Shown: piece by piece, positions 24,845 to 34,468 of the stretch
Numbering within the stretch: the first letter of the stretch is position 1
How the letters are laid out: each line of letters opens with the position of its first letter
Source of the DNA: Actinomyces oris
GTDB taxonomy: Bacteria > Actinomycetota > Actinomycetes > Actinomycetales > Actinomycetaceae
Length of the DNA: 61,861 bases
NCBI RefSeq assembly: GCF_001937445.1
Contig: NZ_MSKS01000026.1
Coordinates: forward strand, 1 to 61,861
Direction of reading: 5' to 3'
Notes under the pieces: generated by a model
Database searches by the model: none
What the model was told of the DNA's origin: nothing
The model's input: only the letters and a program-made list of their open reading frames with translations
Translations under genes and position numbers: made by a program

Positions 24845-26056
24845 ATGGATGACCGGATGCTCGACGGGGACAGGGTGCTGTGGTTCATCGGCGGCAGTCC
24901 TGAGCGTGCTCAGGAGGCCCTTGCCGCCGGACACGCCTGGACGCCCGAGCAGCGTGCGCAGCTAGAACAGATCGCAGCATCTGCCGGATATTCCCCTCAG
25001 CAGCCTGCCGGGTACCCGCCTGCTCAGCAGCAGGTGCCCGTTCAGGAGTCCGCGCCCATGTACGGGGCGCCCACACAGCCAGCGGCCTTTGACGGCGTAT
25101 TCAGGGGCGACGGCGCTCGTGGCGACACTGTGGACTACGGAGCGGCTCAGCCGACTCAGCCTGCTCAGCAGCCGGCTGCGGTCGCGCCGCTCCAGCCGCA
25201 GATGGCGACACCGACGCAGCCTCAGCCGCAGGGCTACAGGCTTCAGCCGTTGCCCGCGGTGACAGAGATGGAGGCGCCGCAGAGCGATGTCTCCCAGTAC
25301 CCGAGTAGTGCTCCACGTCGCGGTTGGGTCCTCCCGGTCGTAGCGGTCAGTGTGCTCGCCCTCGGGTTGGTCGGGGGTGCCCTGGGAGGGCACTGGCTGT
25401 GGCCCGGCAAGGACGCGGCGGCTCCGTCGTCCTCCGCTGCGGCGGCCCCTGCTGCCAGCAAGCCTACGACCCTGCGCGCCGGCAGCGGTTCCTTCGTCTG
25501 CTCCTCCGGTGGCACCGGAGTCTCCTGCTGGGGCGCTGACGCCCAGGCCAACACTCAGGGCGCACGTGTCTCGCCGACGGCGGTGCCCGGCCTGGAGAAG
25601 GTCAAAGTGTCTGCGCTGAGCGTGGGCAAGGGCTTCGCCGTGGCCGTGGATGACTCGGGCAAGGTCTATGCCTGGGGCGCCAATGAGGTCGGCCAGCTCG
25701 GCAAGAAGACTGATGAGGCGCTGGTCAACCAGGCCGTGGAGGTCGGCAAGCTGCCGGCCGCTCCCACCGCGCTCGTCTCCGGTTACGAGCACACCTGTGC
25801 GCTCGCCAAGGGCACAGTCTGGTGCTTCGGCTCCAACCGCTACGGGCAGGTCAACGGAACTGTCTCCGACACCCCGTCAGGGTTGGTGCAGGTGGACAAG
25901 ATCGACGGGGCCACCCAGATCGGCACCTCCGGCTATGACACGTGGGCCACGGTTGACAAGGGGACCTGGACCTGGGGGAACAACTCCTGGGGGCAGGCCG
26001 ACCCCTCGCAGAGCGTGGTCAACGTGGCTCCGACCCTGATCCCTGCGAGTAGCTGA
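24845..26056 (+). CDS. Membrane-anchored RCC1-repeat-like protein with Pro/Gln-rich cytosolic region
   Basis: A 403-residue protein. A short N-terminal helical region (1-48) leads into a Pro/Gln-rich low-complexity stretch (49-157), one membrane helix (161-182) after RRG, and an exported domain (about 210-400). The exported part has RCC1-type blades marked by VYAWGANEVGQLG, VWCFGSNRYGQVNG and TWTWGNNSWGQAD. Cysteines (C219, C228, C318, C327) could form disulfides outside the cell. GAGGAGAGG precedes ATG 24845. RCC1 propellers usually mediate protein binding; with fewer than seven visible blades this may be a partial or degenerate propeller. The ligand is unknown. Confidence 0.75.
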   Translation: MDDRMLDGDRVLWFIGGSPERAQEALAAGHAWTPEQRAQLEQIAASAGYSPQQPAGYPPAQQQVPVQESAPMYGAPTQPAAFDGVFRGDGARGDTVDYGAAQPTQPAQQPAAVAPLQPQMATPTQPQPQGYRLQPLPAVTEMEAPQSDVSQYPSSAPRRGWVLPVVAVSVLALGLVGGALGGHWLWPGKDAAAPSSSAAAAPAASKPTTLRAGSGSFVCSSGGTGVSCWGADAQANTQGARVSPTAVPGLEKVKVSALSVGKGFAVAVDDSGKVYAWGANEVGQLGKKTDEALVNQAVEVGKLPAAPTALVSGYEHTCALAKGTVWCFGSNRYGQVNGTVSDTPSGLVQVDKIDGATQIGTSGYDTWATVDKGTWTWGNNSWGQADPSQSVVNVAPTLIPASS

Positions 26057-26077
26057 CGCCGGTCTCGGCAACGCAGT

Positions 26078-26109
26078 AGCGCCCAGCCTCTTGAAGGAGG
26101 CTGGGCGCT
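26078..26109. terminator. Bidirectional terminator between RCC1-like and csbD genes
   Basis: Perfect 13-bp stem AGCGCCCAGCCTC with a 6-nt loop, situated between two convergent genes. Confidence 0.85.
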
Positions 26110-26130
26110 CGACGTATGTCGCGACGACGC

Positions 26131-26319
26131 TTACTTGTCGCCCTTGAGGTGGTTGACCGCACCCTTGATGGCGTCCTTGGCGTCCTCGGCGACCTCCTTG
26201 ATCTTGCCCTCGGCCTGCTGGAGCTTGCCCTCGGTCTCGGTGTCCTTGTTGCCAGTGACCTTGCCCGCGGCCTCCTTGGCCTTGCCGGCGATCCTGTCGA
26301 AGGTTCCGTTGTCGCTCAT
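26131..26319 (-). CDS. CsbD-family stress protein
   Basis: A 62-residue hydrophilic, Lys/Glu-rich helical protein with the family repeats RIAGKAKEAAGKVTGN and EGKLQQAEGKIKEVAED. CsbD proteins are induced by general stress in many bacteria; their molecular role is unknown. The start at 26319 is set by AAAGGAG 5 nt upstream. TATAGT (26374-26379, minus) is a plausible -10 with a leader of about 48 nt. Confidence 0.9.
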   Translation of the reverse strand: MSDNGTFDRIAGKAKEAAGKVTGNKDTETEGKLQQAEGKIKEVAEDAKDAIKGAVNHLKGDK

Positions 26320-26581
26320 GAGAGCTCCTTTCCGTAGTGAGTCTCCGCGAGGTGGAGACGGGGGGATGGTTCGACTATACATGTGTGCATCTGAGACACA
26401 GCCCGATATCCAGTGAGATTTTCTATAGAAATCACTTCAAATGTGTGATATATCCTATTTCTTTGAGGGTGCGGTCGCTCGATTCCTCTCTCCGGCGTCG
26501 TTCGCCGCATCTCCAAGCCCGTAGACTTCAGGCATCTCTCCTTCGAGAGCCTCCTGATACCGACACCGAGGTCGATCGCCC
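26320..26581. promoter_or_regulatory. Divergent csbD / NCS1 permease control region
   Basis: This region is AT-rich around 26,370-26,465, in contrast to its flanks. It contains the perfect 12-bp palindrome TTTCTATAGAAA (26420-26431), which could be an operator. The 26,465-26,581 leader of the permease gene is about 115 nt with no recognised riboswitch; I compared it with TPP elements without a convincing match. Confidence 0.4.
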
Positions 26582-28030
26582 ATGAGCAGTGCACCCGCGG
26601 ACGTTCCCGCCGCCACCCGCGTCGAGAACGCCGGTCTTGACGTCATCTCCGAGTCCGATCGCAAGGGACGACCGAGCGATCTCTTCATGCCCTGGTTCGC
26701 GGCCAACATCTCCGTGCTGGGACTGTCCTGGGGCGCCTGGGTCCTCGGATTCGGACTGTCCTTCTGGCAGGCGGTCGTTGCCGGCAGCGTCGGTGTCATC
26801 GTCTCCTTCCTCCTGTGCGGCGTCGTGGCCGTCCTGGGCAAACGAGGCAGCGCCCCCACCCTGGCGCTGTCCCGAGCTGCCTTCGGCTACAACGGCAACC
26901 GCCTGTCCGCGGCCCTGTCCTGGATCCTCACGGTCGGCTGGGAGACCGTCCTGTGCGTTTCCGCCACCCTGGCCTCGGCCACGGTGTTCCAGGCTCTGGG
27001 CTGGCACAACCAGGTCGGTGCCCAGATCCTGGGCTTCCTGCTCACCGTCGGCCTGGCCGCCAGCGCCGGCATCCTCGGCTTCGAGGCGATCATGAGGGTC
27101 CAGACCTGGATCACCTGGGCCACCGGTGTCCTCACCATCATCTACCTCGTCCTCGTCGCTCCCCAGATCAGCTTCCGCACGCTCCTGGCCCTGCCGTCGG
27201 GCGGCCCCGCGGCCTTCATCGGAGCCCTGGTCATGGTGGCCACCGGCTTCGGCCTCGGTTGGGTCAATGCCGCCGCCGACTACTCCCGCTACCTGCCCCG
27301 CAAGGCCTCGACAGCCGGCGTCATCGGCTGGACCACGCTGGGATCGGCGCTGCCCTGCGTGGTGCTCGTCTTCTTCGGCATCCTCCTGGTGGGCTCCGAC
27401 GCCGAGCTCGGCCAGGCCATCAACACCGACCCCATTGGTGCTCTGACCACGATCCTGCCCACGTGGTTCCTCATCCCCTTCGCGATCGTCGCCATCCTCG
27501 GGCTGGCCGGCGGCATCATCATGGACCTGTACTCATCGGGCCTGTCGCTCCTGGCGACCGGCCTGCCCGTGCGCCGGCACGTGGCCACCTCCATCGACGC
27601 CACCATCATGACCGTGGGCACCATCGCCGTCATCTTCGGTGCCGATGACTTCCTCGGCCCCTTCCAGGGGTTCCTCACCACCCTGGGAGTGGTCATCGCC
27701 GCCTGGGCCGGAGTCATGGTCGCCGAGGTCATTCTGCGCAGGCGCGACTACGACGAGGAGGCCCTCTTCACTCCCGACGGCGTCTACGGCTCGGTCAACT
27801 GGGAGGCCATCACCCTCGTGGCTGTCGGTTCCGTCGTCGGCTGGGGGCTGGTCGTCAACTCGGCCGCCTCCTGGTTGTCCTGGCAGGGCTACCTGCTCGG
27901 GCCTCTCGGGGGTCGCGACGGGGCCTGGGCCGGAGCCAACCTCGGTGTGCTGGTCTCCCTGCTCATCGGTGTGCTCGGGCACCTCGCCCTCGGCCGAGGC
28001 CGGGTGGCCCGCCAGGAGGCGCGTTCGTGA
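26582..28030 (+). CDS. NCS1-family nucleobase/nucleoside cation symporter
   Basis: A 482-residue membrane transporter with about twelve hydrophobic segments. The N-terminus matches NCS1 (cytosine/purine/allantoin) permeases: DLFMPWFAANISVLGLSWGAW and then GNRLSAALSWILTVGWE. An internal NAAADYSRYLPR segment is the family signature after helix 6. It most likely imports a nucleobase or nucleoside with a cation. Its stop overlaps the GTG of the phosphorylase-like gene (GTGA at 28027-28030), so import and breakdown are coupled; the exact substrate remains inference. Confidence 0.88.
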   Translation: MSSAPADVPAATRVENAGLDVISESDRKGRPSDLFMPWFAANISVLGLSWGAWVLGFGLSFWQAVVAGSVGVIVSFLLCGVVAVLGKRGSAPTLALSRAAFGYNGNRLSAALSWILTVGWETVLCVSATLASATVFQALGWHNQVGAQILGFLLTVGLAASAGILGFEAIMRVQTWITWATGVLTIIYLVLVAPQISFRTLLALPSGGPAAFIGALVMVATGFGLGWVNAAADYSRYLPRKASTAGVIGWTTLGSALPCVVLVFFGILLVGSDAELGQAINTDPIGALTTILPTWFLIPFAIVAILGLAGGIIMDLYSSGLSLLATGLPVRRHVATSIDATIMTVGTIAVIFGADDFLGPFQGFLTTLGVVIAAWAGVMVAEVILRRRDYDEEALFTPDGVYGSVNWEAITLVAVGSVVGWGLVVNSAASWLSWQGYLLGPLGGRDGAWAGANLGVLVSLLIGVLGHLALGRGRVARQEARS

Positions 28031-28911
28031 ACGACCATGCAGCTGTCCTCTCCCTTGAGCCTGAGCGTCTGGAGGCCCTGAGCGCCTCTGCCGGCGCAGA
28101 AGGTCCGGGCCCGGCCGTGGAGGGCGCCCATCAGATCGCCCGTCGTACCGGCGCGCCTGGCCACGACCTGCTGGTGGTCCTGGGGTCCGGCGCCGCCGAC
28201 GCCCTGGTCTCCTGGGGTGAGCCGGCGGCGAGCCTGCACCTGTCCGACCTGCCCGAGGTCATGGTCCCGGTCGCGCCGGGACATGAGGATCGCCTCGACT
28301 CCTATGCCGTCGCTCGTGGCCGGAAGGCGGGCGCCCAGGAGGATGGGGGAGAGCGGCGCGTCCTCGTGGCTCGCGGACGGACCCACCTCTACGAGGGGCA
28401 CGGGCCCGGACCCGTGGTCGCCCTGTCCCGTATCGCGGCCGCTGCCGGCGTACGCGGGGCCGTCCTGGTCAACGCCGGCGGGTGCCTGCGCAGCTGGCAC
28501 ATCGGCGAGGTCATGACGATCACCGACCACCTCAACCTCACCGGCTCCTCACCCTTCGACGGCCCGGTCTTCACTGACGTTCGCAGCGTGTGGGACGACG
28601 AGCTCGCTGACGTCCTGCGCGGTGTCACAGAGAGGTCAGGCGTCTATGCCGCTGTGCGCGGGCCGGAGTATCAGACCATGGCGGAGACGCGAATGCTGGA
28701 GTCCGCCGGTGCCGACTGCGTGGGCATGTCCACCGTCCTGGAGGCCATCGCCCTGCACCAGCTCGGGGTGCGCGTGGCCGGCATGAGCGTCGTCTCCGAC
28801 CTGTCCTTCGCGCAGGCGCCCACCGATCCCGACGAGGTCGTCCGCCTCGCGGCCGGCGCGCGCACGACGATCGCCGCCGGCATCGAGGCGGTGCTGGCGG
28901 CGATGTCCTGA
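28027..28911 (+). CDS. Purine nucleoside phosphorylase family enzyme (class II-like) with altered base-specificity residues
   Basis: A 294-residue trimeric-PNP-type enzyme that should cleave a purine nucleoside with phosphate. The phosphate site is intact: LGSG (52-55), GRTHLYEG (117-124) and GMST (233-236). The purine pocket differs. The usual GPxxETxAExR reads GPEYQTMAETR, putting Gln at 216 for the conserved Glu, and the usual TN reads SD, putting Asp at 258 for the conserved Asn. In human PNP the equivalent residues (Glu201, Asn243) select 6-oxopurines, and changing them toward Gln/Asp favours adenosine. A 6-aminopurine nucleoside or related compound is therefore a plausible substrate (inference). 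It is translationally coupled to the NCS1 transporter. Confidence 0.85.
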   Translation: MNDHAAVLSLEPERLEALSASAGAEGPGPAVEGAHQIARRTGAPGHDLLVVLGSGAADALVSWGEPAASLHLSDLPEVMVPVAPGHEDRLDSYAVARGRKAGAQEDGGERRVLVARGRTHLYEGHGPGPVVALSRIAAAAGVRGAVLVNAGGCLRSWHIGEVMTITDHLNLTGSSPFDGPVFTDVRSVWDDELADVLRGVTERSGVYAAVRGPEYQTMAETRMLESAGADCVGMSTVLEAIALHQLGVRVAGMSVVSDLSFAQAPTDPDEVVRLAAGARTTIAAGIEAVLAAMS

Positions 28912-28950
28912 GCTGCCGACGTCGAGGCGAGTCGCAGGGGCTCGCTCGGG

Positions 28951-29331
28951 TCAGTTCACGCCCATGAACATGTAGGCGCGCGTCACCTTGCCGTCGACGT
29001 CGCGGAAGACGGTGTCGACTCCGCGCCCGACGATGTCGCCGCTTGGGGCGGTCATCGACCAGCGCAGCAAAAGTGCGTCGCCGGACTCCATGCGCTGGTC
29101 ATAGCTGAAGATCAGGCCCTGACCTGCAATGCGGTCGTTGTGGACGCGGTTGATGTGCTCAGCGATGTCGGCTGTTCCTGTAACGGTCAAGGCGGGTGAG
29201 GAGATGTGCAGCGACCCGTGCGGGGCCCACATCTGCTCGATGAGCGCAAGGCGCTGACCGGCGTCGGGCTCAGTCCAGGTACGCAGGTAGCTCGCGTCGA
29301 AGTCGGCATCGGTTCGGGTGGTGTCGGTCAT
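28951..29331 (-). CDS. SnoaL/NTF2-fold protein
   Basis: A 126-residue protein with the NTF2-like/SnoaL fold pattern: an N-terminal helix (DASYLRTWTEPDAGQRLALIEQMW) followed by HGSLHISSPALTVTGTADIAEHI and C-terminal beta strands (LLLRWSMTAPSGDIVGRG). Family members include isomerases, dehydratases and small-ligand binders, so no reaction is assigned. AGAGGAA lies 6-7 nt before ATG. It diverges from a TetR gene and is probably its target, with twin operators between them and a TTGACA-16-TATGCT promoter. Confidence 0.8.
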   Translation of the reverse strand: MTDTTRTDADFDASYLRTWTEPDAGQRLALIEQMWAPHGSLHISSPALTVTGTADIAEHINRVHNDRIAGQGLIFSYDQRMESGDALLLRWSMTAPSGDIVGRGVDTVFRDVDGKVTRAYMFMGVN

Positions 29332-29355
29332 GAGTCGTTCCTCTTCTCAGGTTAA

Positions 29356-29396
29356 GTTGACAATGTCAGCATAACTGGAAAGTTGACTGTGTCAAC
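29356..29396. promoter_or_regulatory. Twin TetR-type operators in the divergent SnoaL/tetR promoter
   Basis: Box 1 is GTTGAC-AAT-GTCAGC (29356-29370) and box 2 is GTTGAC-TGT-GTCAAC (29382-29396), the second a perfect inverted repeat. Box 2 contains the -35 TTGACA of the leftward SnoaL promoter (29390-29395; -10 TATGCT at 29368-29373). For tetR, TTGACT (29383-29388) and TAGGCT (29404-29409) give a leaderless start. One repressor would control both genes. Confidence 0.7.
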
Positions 29397-29415
29397 ATGT
29401 GAGTAGGCTTGGGTC

Positions 29416-30009
29416 ATGAGCCCTCGTGATCCAGGTCCGACGCGCGCCGCCATCCTCGACGCCGCTGCAACGCTGCTCGAGGACAAGGGACCCGAGGCGG
29501 TGACGCTGCGTGCCGTTGGTGAGGCTGCCGGCGTGTCCCGCTCGGCGCCCTATCGTCACTACGCGGACAAGGCTGCGCTCATGCGTGCCTTGGCGGGCCG
29601 GACACTGCGGCAGATCGCAGAGCGGATTCGTCACGGTGCGGAGCGGCACCGGGGGGCGCGACAGCGGCTGCGCGCCGGTTGCTGGGCCTACATCGACTAC
29701 GCAGTCGAGTGCCCCCACCACTACCAGCTGGTCTTCGGGGACGCTCCGATTGCGGAGCCGGACCCCGGGCTGGAGGAGGCCGCTGACGACGCCATGGCCG
29801 CCGTCGGCGAGCTCGTTGCCCAGGCTCAGGGGGCCGGGCAGCTACGACCCGGCCCCACCCGTGAGATCGCCACCGTCATCTGGGTTCTGCTTCATGGGCT
29901 CGCCGCCCTGCAGATCACCGGTCATCTCCATGAGCCCCGGACCATTGACGGCAATGACCATCTTGCGGATCTGCTGGACCTGGCCCTGGAGCAGCTGCGA
30001 CCCGTGTGA
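29416..30009 (+). CDS. TetR/AcrR-family transcriptional regulator
   Basis: A 197-residue repressor. The N-terminal helix-turn-helix (about 10-55) reads TRAAILDAAATLLEDKG and then GVSRSAPYRHYADKAALMRAL. The C-terminal ligand domain includes VFGDAPI and TVIWVLLHGLAALQITG, typical of the TetR_C WHG subfamily. ATG 29416 has TAGGCT 6 nt upstream, so it is probably leaderless and autoregulated through the twin operators. The inducer is unknown. Confidence 0.9.
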   Translation: MSPRDPGPTRAAILDAAATLLEDKGPEAVTLRAVGEAAGVSRSAPYRHYADKAALMRALAGRTLRQIAERIRHGAERHRGARQRLRAGCWAYIDYAVECPHHYQLVFGDAPIAEPDPGLEEAADDAMAAVGELVAQAQGAGQLRPGPTREIATVIWVLLHGLAALQITGHLHEPRTIDGNDHLADLLDLALEQLRPV

Positions 30010-30104
30010 CGCGCCTTCGGCGGTGTTGGCCGGTAGCGATCTGAGACGTGTCTGGGACGCCCGTCCCCGCACGGCGGCGAGCACGAGCGCCTAACCTTGC
30101 ATCT

Positions 30105-31541
<1,437 letters not shown>

Positions 31542-31563
31542 TTCTCAGGACTGCCCCTCAATC

Positions 31564-31606
31564 CGACGACGGCGCCGCCCTTCACGCGAGGACGGCGCCG
31601 TCGTCG
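31564..31606 (+). terminator. Hairpin terminator after fumC
   Basis: Perfect 14-bp stem CGACGACGGCGCCG with a 15-nt loop, beginning 23 bp after the fumC stop. Confidence 0.75.
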
Positions 31607-31771
31607 TGCGAGCCGAGCCTGCATCCTGGCGCGCTCGCCACCAGGCGGATGCCGACTCACAGAAGCGGCACAGCCGCGTCCTGGGATCGTCCTTGCCTTA
31701 AGGTGATGTGCTAGCCACGTACGCAGACACCCGAGCGAGGCACGCGACTGAGCATGCCGGAGGGAACCACG

Positions 31772-33601
31772 ATGAACCTGCCACGACGCACCATCCTTGC
31801 CGCCTTGCCCGCCACCGCGGGACTCCTGGGCCTGGGGGCCTGCTCCACCGGAGGGGCCACCGCCCAGGCCTCCTCCACGGCCTCGTCGCAGGCACCCACC
31901 GACGCCAAGCTCGCCCTGGACCGCGCCGCCTGGCGCTACGACGCCGACCACAAGGTCTACTACCAGCTGGGTCTGCGCTACGTGGCCACGCCCCAGGCCT
32001 CGGACTATGAGACCCTGGGTATCTACGTGCCCGGTGCCTACTTCACCGGAAAGGACAACGGCAACGGCACCTACACGGTCACCGTCAACGCCTCGGGCGC
32101 CGTCGGCAGCTTCACCGCCGCCACCGCCCCCACCGTCGTCCCGGTCAACACCCCGGGATACTCCGCCCAGAAGCCGCCCACCGAGTACTCCTACGACACC
32201 ATCAAGGCCTACATGGAGGCCGGTTTCATCTACGTCCACGCAGGCCTGCGCGGCAAGGACTCCAACTCCCAGACCTACTCCGGCAACGCGCCCTGGGGCG
32301 TTGCCGACCTCAAGGCCGCCGTGCGCTACCGGCGCTACAACTCCGCCGCCGTGCCCGGCGACGCCGCGAAGGTCTACGTCTTCGGGCACAGCGGGGGAGG
32401 GGCGCAGAGTGCCGTCGCCGGAGCCTCCGGGGACAGCGAGCTGTTCGCCCCCTACCTGGCCGTCCTGGGGGCCGCCACCACTGACACCAGCGGCAAGGCC
32501 CTGTCCGACGCCGTCGCCGGAGCCATGTGCTGGTGCCCGATCACCAGCCTGGACAGCGCCAACGCCGCCTACGAGTGGAACATGGGCCAGTTCGCCTCCT
32601 CCGACACCCGGGCCGAGGGCACCTGGACGCGGGCCTACTCCCAGGACCTCGCGGCCGCCTTCCCCGCCTACCTCAACGGGCTGAAGCTCACCGACTCTCA
32701 GGGCAAGCCCCTGACCCTGGAGTCCTCCTCCCAGGGCACCTACCTGTCGGGCTCCTACTACGATCACCTCGTGGCGGTCATCCAGAAGTCCCTCAACGAC
32801 TTCCTGTCGGCCACCACCTTCCCCTACACGCCCTCCTCCACCGAGATGGCGGGGATGGGGCCCGGCGGAGGCGGCGGGACGCCGTCGGGAACCCCACCCA
32901 GTGACGGTGGCGGCACGCCCCCCAAGGGCGGGACTCCCGGAGGCGGCAGTCAGGGCAGTGGCGAGTCCACCACCTACAAGACGGTGGAGGAGTACATCGC
33001 CTTCCTCAACTCCTCCTCGCAGTGGGTCACCTATGACGCCTCCAAGAAGACTGCGACGATCACTGGCCTGCAGGGCTTCGTCACCTCTCAGAAGAACGCC
33101 TCCAAGGACGTGGGGGCCTTCGACGGCGTTGACCGTGCCCAGACCGAGAACCTCGTCATGGGCTCGGGGGAGAATAAGCAGCACTTCTCCTCCCTGAGCC
33201 GCGAGGTCATCTCCAAGGGGCAGTCGAGGTACGCGAGCCTGTCAGGCTGGAACAAGGACTACGGCGTCGCCGCCTACGAGAAGGACCTGGCCGCCAAGGA
33301 CTCGGTCGGTACCGACATGGTCACGCGCGTGGCGATGTACGACCCCCTGTACTACCTCACCCAGGACTCCAAGGGGCGGGGCAGCTCCACCATCGCCCCC
33401 GCCTGGCGCATCCGCACCGGCATCACCCAGGGCGACACGGCTTCCACCGTCGAGGTGAACCTCGCCCTGGCGCTCCAGCAGGCCGGAGCCGGCAACGTCG
33501 ACTTCGCCACCATCTGGGGGCAGGGGCACACGATGGCCGAGCTGACCGGCACCGGCGAGGAGAACTTCATCGCCTGGGTGACCAAGCAGGCGGCCTCCTG
33601 A
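31772..33601 (+). CDS. Secreted lipoprotein of the tannase/feruloyl esterase superfamily (subtype B tannase-like)
   Basis: A 609-residue exported esterase-like protein. An N-terminal NLPRRT and a hydrophobic stretch lead to the lipobox LGAC, with lipidated C24. The alpha/beta-hydrolase nucleophile is S207 in FGHSGGGAQS. A CxC pair (MCWCPIT) follows, as in tannases that use a vicinal disulfide. A Gly/Pro-rich linker (about 365-400) separates the lid region, and a C-terminal GHTMAEL supplies the likely catalytic histidine. GGAGGGA lies 6 nt before ATG 31772, which is preferred over an ATG six codons upstream. The likely substrate is a dietary or plant galloyl/phenolic ester (inference). Confidence 0.82.
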   Translation: MNLPRRTILAALPATAGLLGLGACSTGGATAQASSTASSQAPTDAKLALDRAAWRYDADHKVYYQLGLRYVATPQASDYETLGIYVPGAYFTGKDNGNGTYTVTVNASGAVGSFTAATAPTVVPVNTPGYSAQKPPTEYSYDTIKAYMEAGFIYVHAGLRGKDSNSQTYSGNAPWGVADLKAAVRYRRYNSAAVPGDAAKVYVFGHSGGGAQSAVAGASGDSELFAPYLAVLGAATTDTSGKALSDAVAGAMCWCPITSLDSANAAYEWNMGQFASSDTRAEGTWTRAYSQDLAAAFPAYLNGLKLTDSQGKPLTLESSSQGTYLSGSYYDHLVAVIQKSLNDFLSATTFPYTPSSTEMAGMGPGGGGGTPSGTPPSDGGGTPPKGGTPGGGSQGSGESTTYKTVEEYIAFLNSSSQWVTYDASKKTATITGLQGFVTSQKNASKDVGAFDGVDRAQTENLVMGSGENKQHFSSLSREVISKGQSRYASLSGWNKDYGVAAYEKDLAAKDSVGTDMVTRVAMYDPLYYLTQDSKGRGSSTIAPAWRIRTGITQGDTASTVEVNLALALQQAGAGNVDFATIWGQGHTMAELTGTGEENFIAWVTKQAAS

Positions 33602-33673
33602 TCCCTGAGGTTCCGGAGGATATCCTGGAGCATCCCGGGCTGAGCTGCGCCGCTCCGACCTGGTCGTTCGCCG

Positions 33674-34441
33674 TTAGTCGCACAGCACGACGTCAACCCC
33701 GGCGCCCCGCAGCTCCTCGAGGGCCTCGGGGTCGATCTTGCTTGTTGTCAGCAGCGCGTCGAGGTCCTCGATGCGTCCGAACCGGTAGGTGTTGGTCTGG
33801 GTAATCTTGCTCGGTGCGGTCGGTAGAACGCGTCGGGTGGAAGAGGCCATGATGGCGCGCTTGATCATTGCGTCGTCGGACTCCATGGCGGTCAGGCCCT
33901 CACGGGTGGATACGGCGCAGGTGGATAGGACCGCGACGTCGGCGCGGAATGCGTGCACCGCCTCGACCGCCTCAGCGGAGAACAGGGAGAGGGACTCCGG
34001 ATCAACCGGTCCGCCCGCGATGGTCACCGCGGCCCCAGGCACGGATGCCAGCGCCGCGCCGGCGCCCAGCGACAGGCATAGGGCCCGGATATCGCGGCCG
34101 GCGAGCTGCTCGGCCACCATCTCGCAGGTAGTCCCGGAGTCGATGATGACCGCTTCTCCGTCCTCAATGAGGTCGGCGGTGGCCTGTGCCAGACGGCGCT
34201 TGATCTCCACGTCTTGACCGCGACGCATGGAGACCGGGCGGGCAGCTCCACGCCGCGGTGCACGTAGGGCACCGCCGTGGACCCGGGTTACCAGACCCTC
34301 GCGTGCCAACTCGGTCAGGTCCCGGCGAATGGTGATGACTGAGACCCCGGTCAGCCGGGACAGCGCCTGCACGCTGTGGACCGTCGTGGGGCTGAGGGCG
34401 CGCAGGATAGTACGGCGCCTCTCGTGGGGACTGTTGGGCAT
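33674..34441 (-). CDS. DeoR-family transcriptional regulator, copy 1
   Basis: A 255-residue sugar-phosphate-responsive repressor. The N-terminal winged helix (about 8-60) contains LSRLTGVSVITIRRDLTELAREG and then RVHGGALR, the DeoR hallmark. The C-terminal DeoRC ligand domain has IDSGTTCEMVAEQL and DVAVLSTCAVSTREGLT. GGAGGAAG precedes its ATG. It diverges from the VOC gene and is a clear paralogue of the copy at 35,162-35,935. The operators between the genes contain TGATCR cores; the sensed sugar phosphate is unknown. Confidence 0.9.
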   Translation of the reverse strand: MPNSPHERRRTILRALSPTTVHSVQALSRLTGVSVITIRRDLTELAREGLVTRVHGGALRAPRRGAARPVSMRRGQDVEIKRRLAQATADLIEDGEAVIIDSGTTCEMVAEQLAGRDIRALCLSLGAGAALASVPGAAVTIAGGPVDPESLSLFSAEAVEAVHAFRADVAVLSTCAVSTREGLTAMESDDAMIKRAIMASSTRRVLPTAPSKITQTNTYRFGRIEDLDALLTTSKIDPEALEELRGAGVDVVLCD

Positions 34442-34468
34442 GCTTCCTCCGCATCAACGGCGATGAGG

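Noticed and set aside
26465-26581. Possible riboswitch in the NCS1 permease leader
   Set aside because: I compared it with the conserved TPP-box elements (CTGAGA, ACCTGATC) and found only scattered short matches and no supporting stems.
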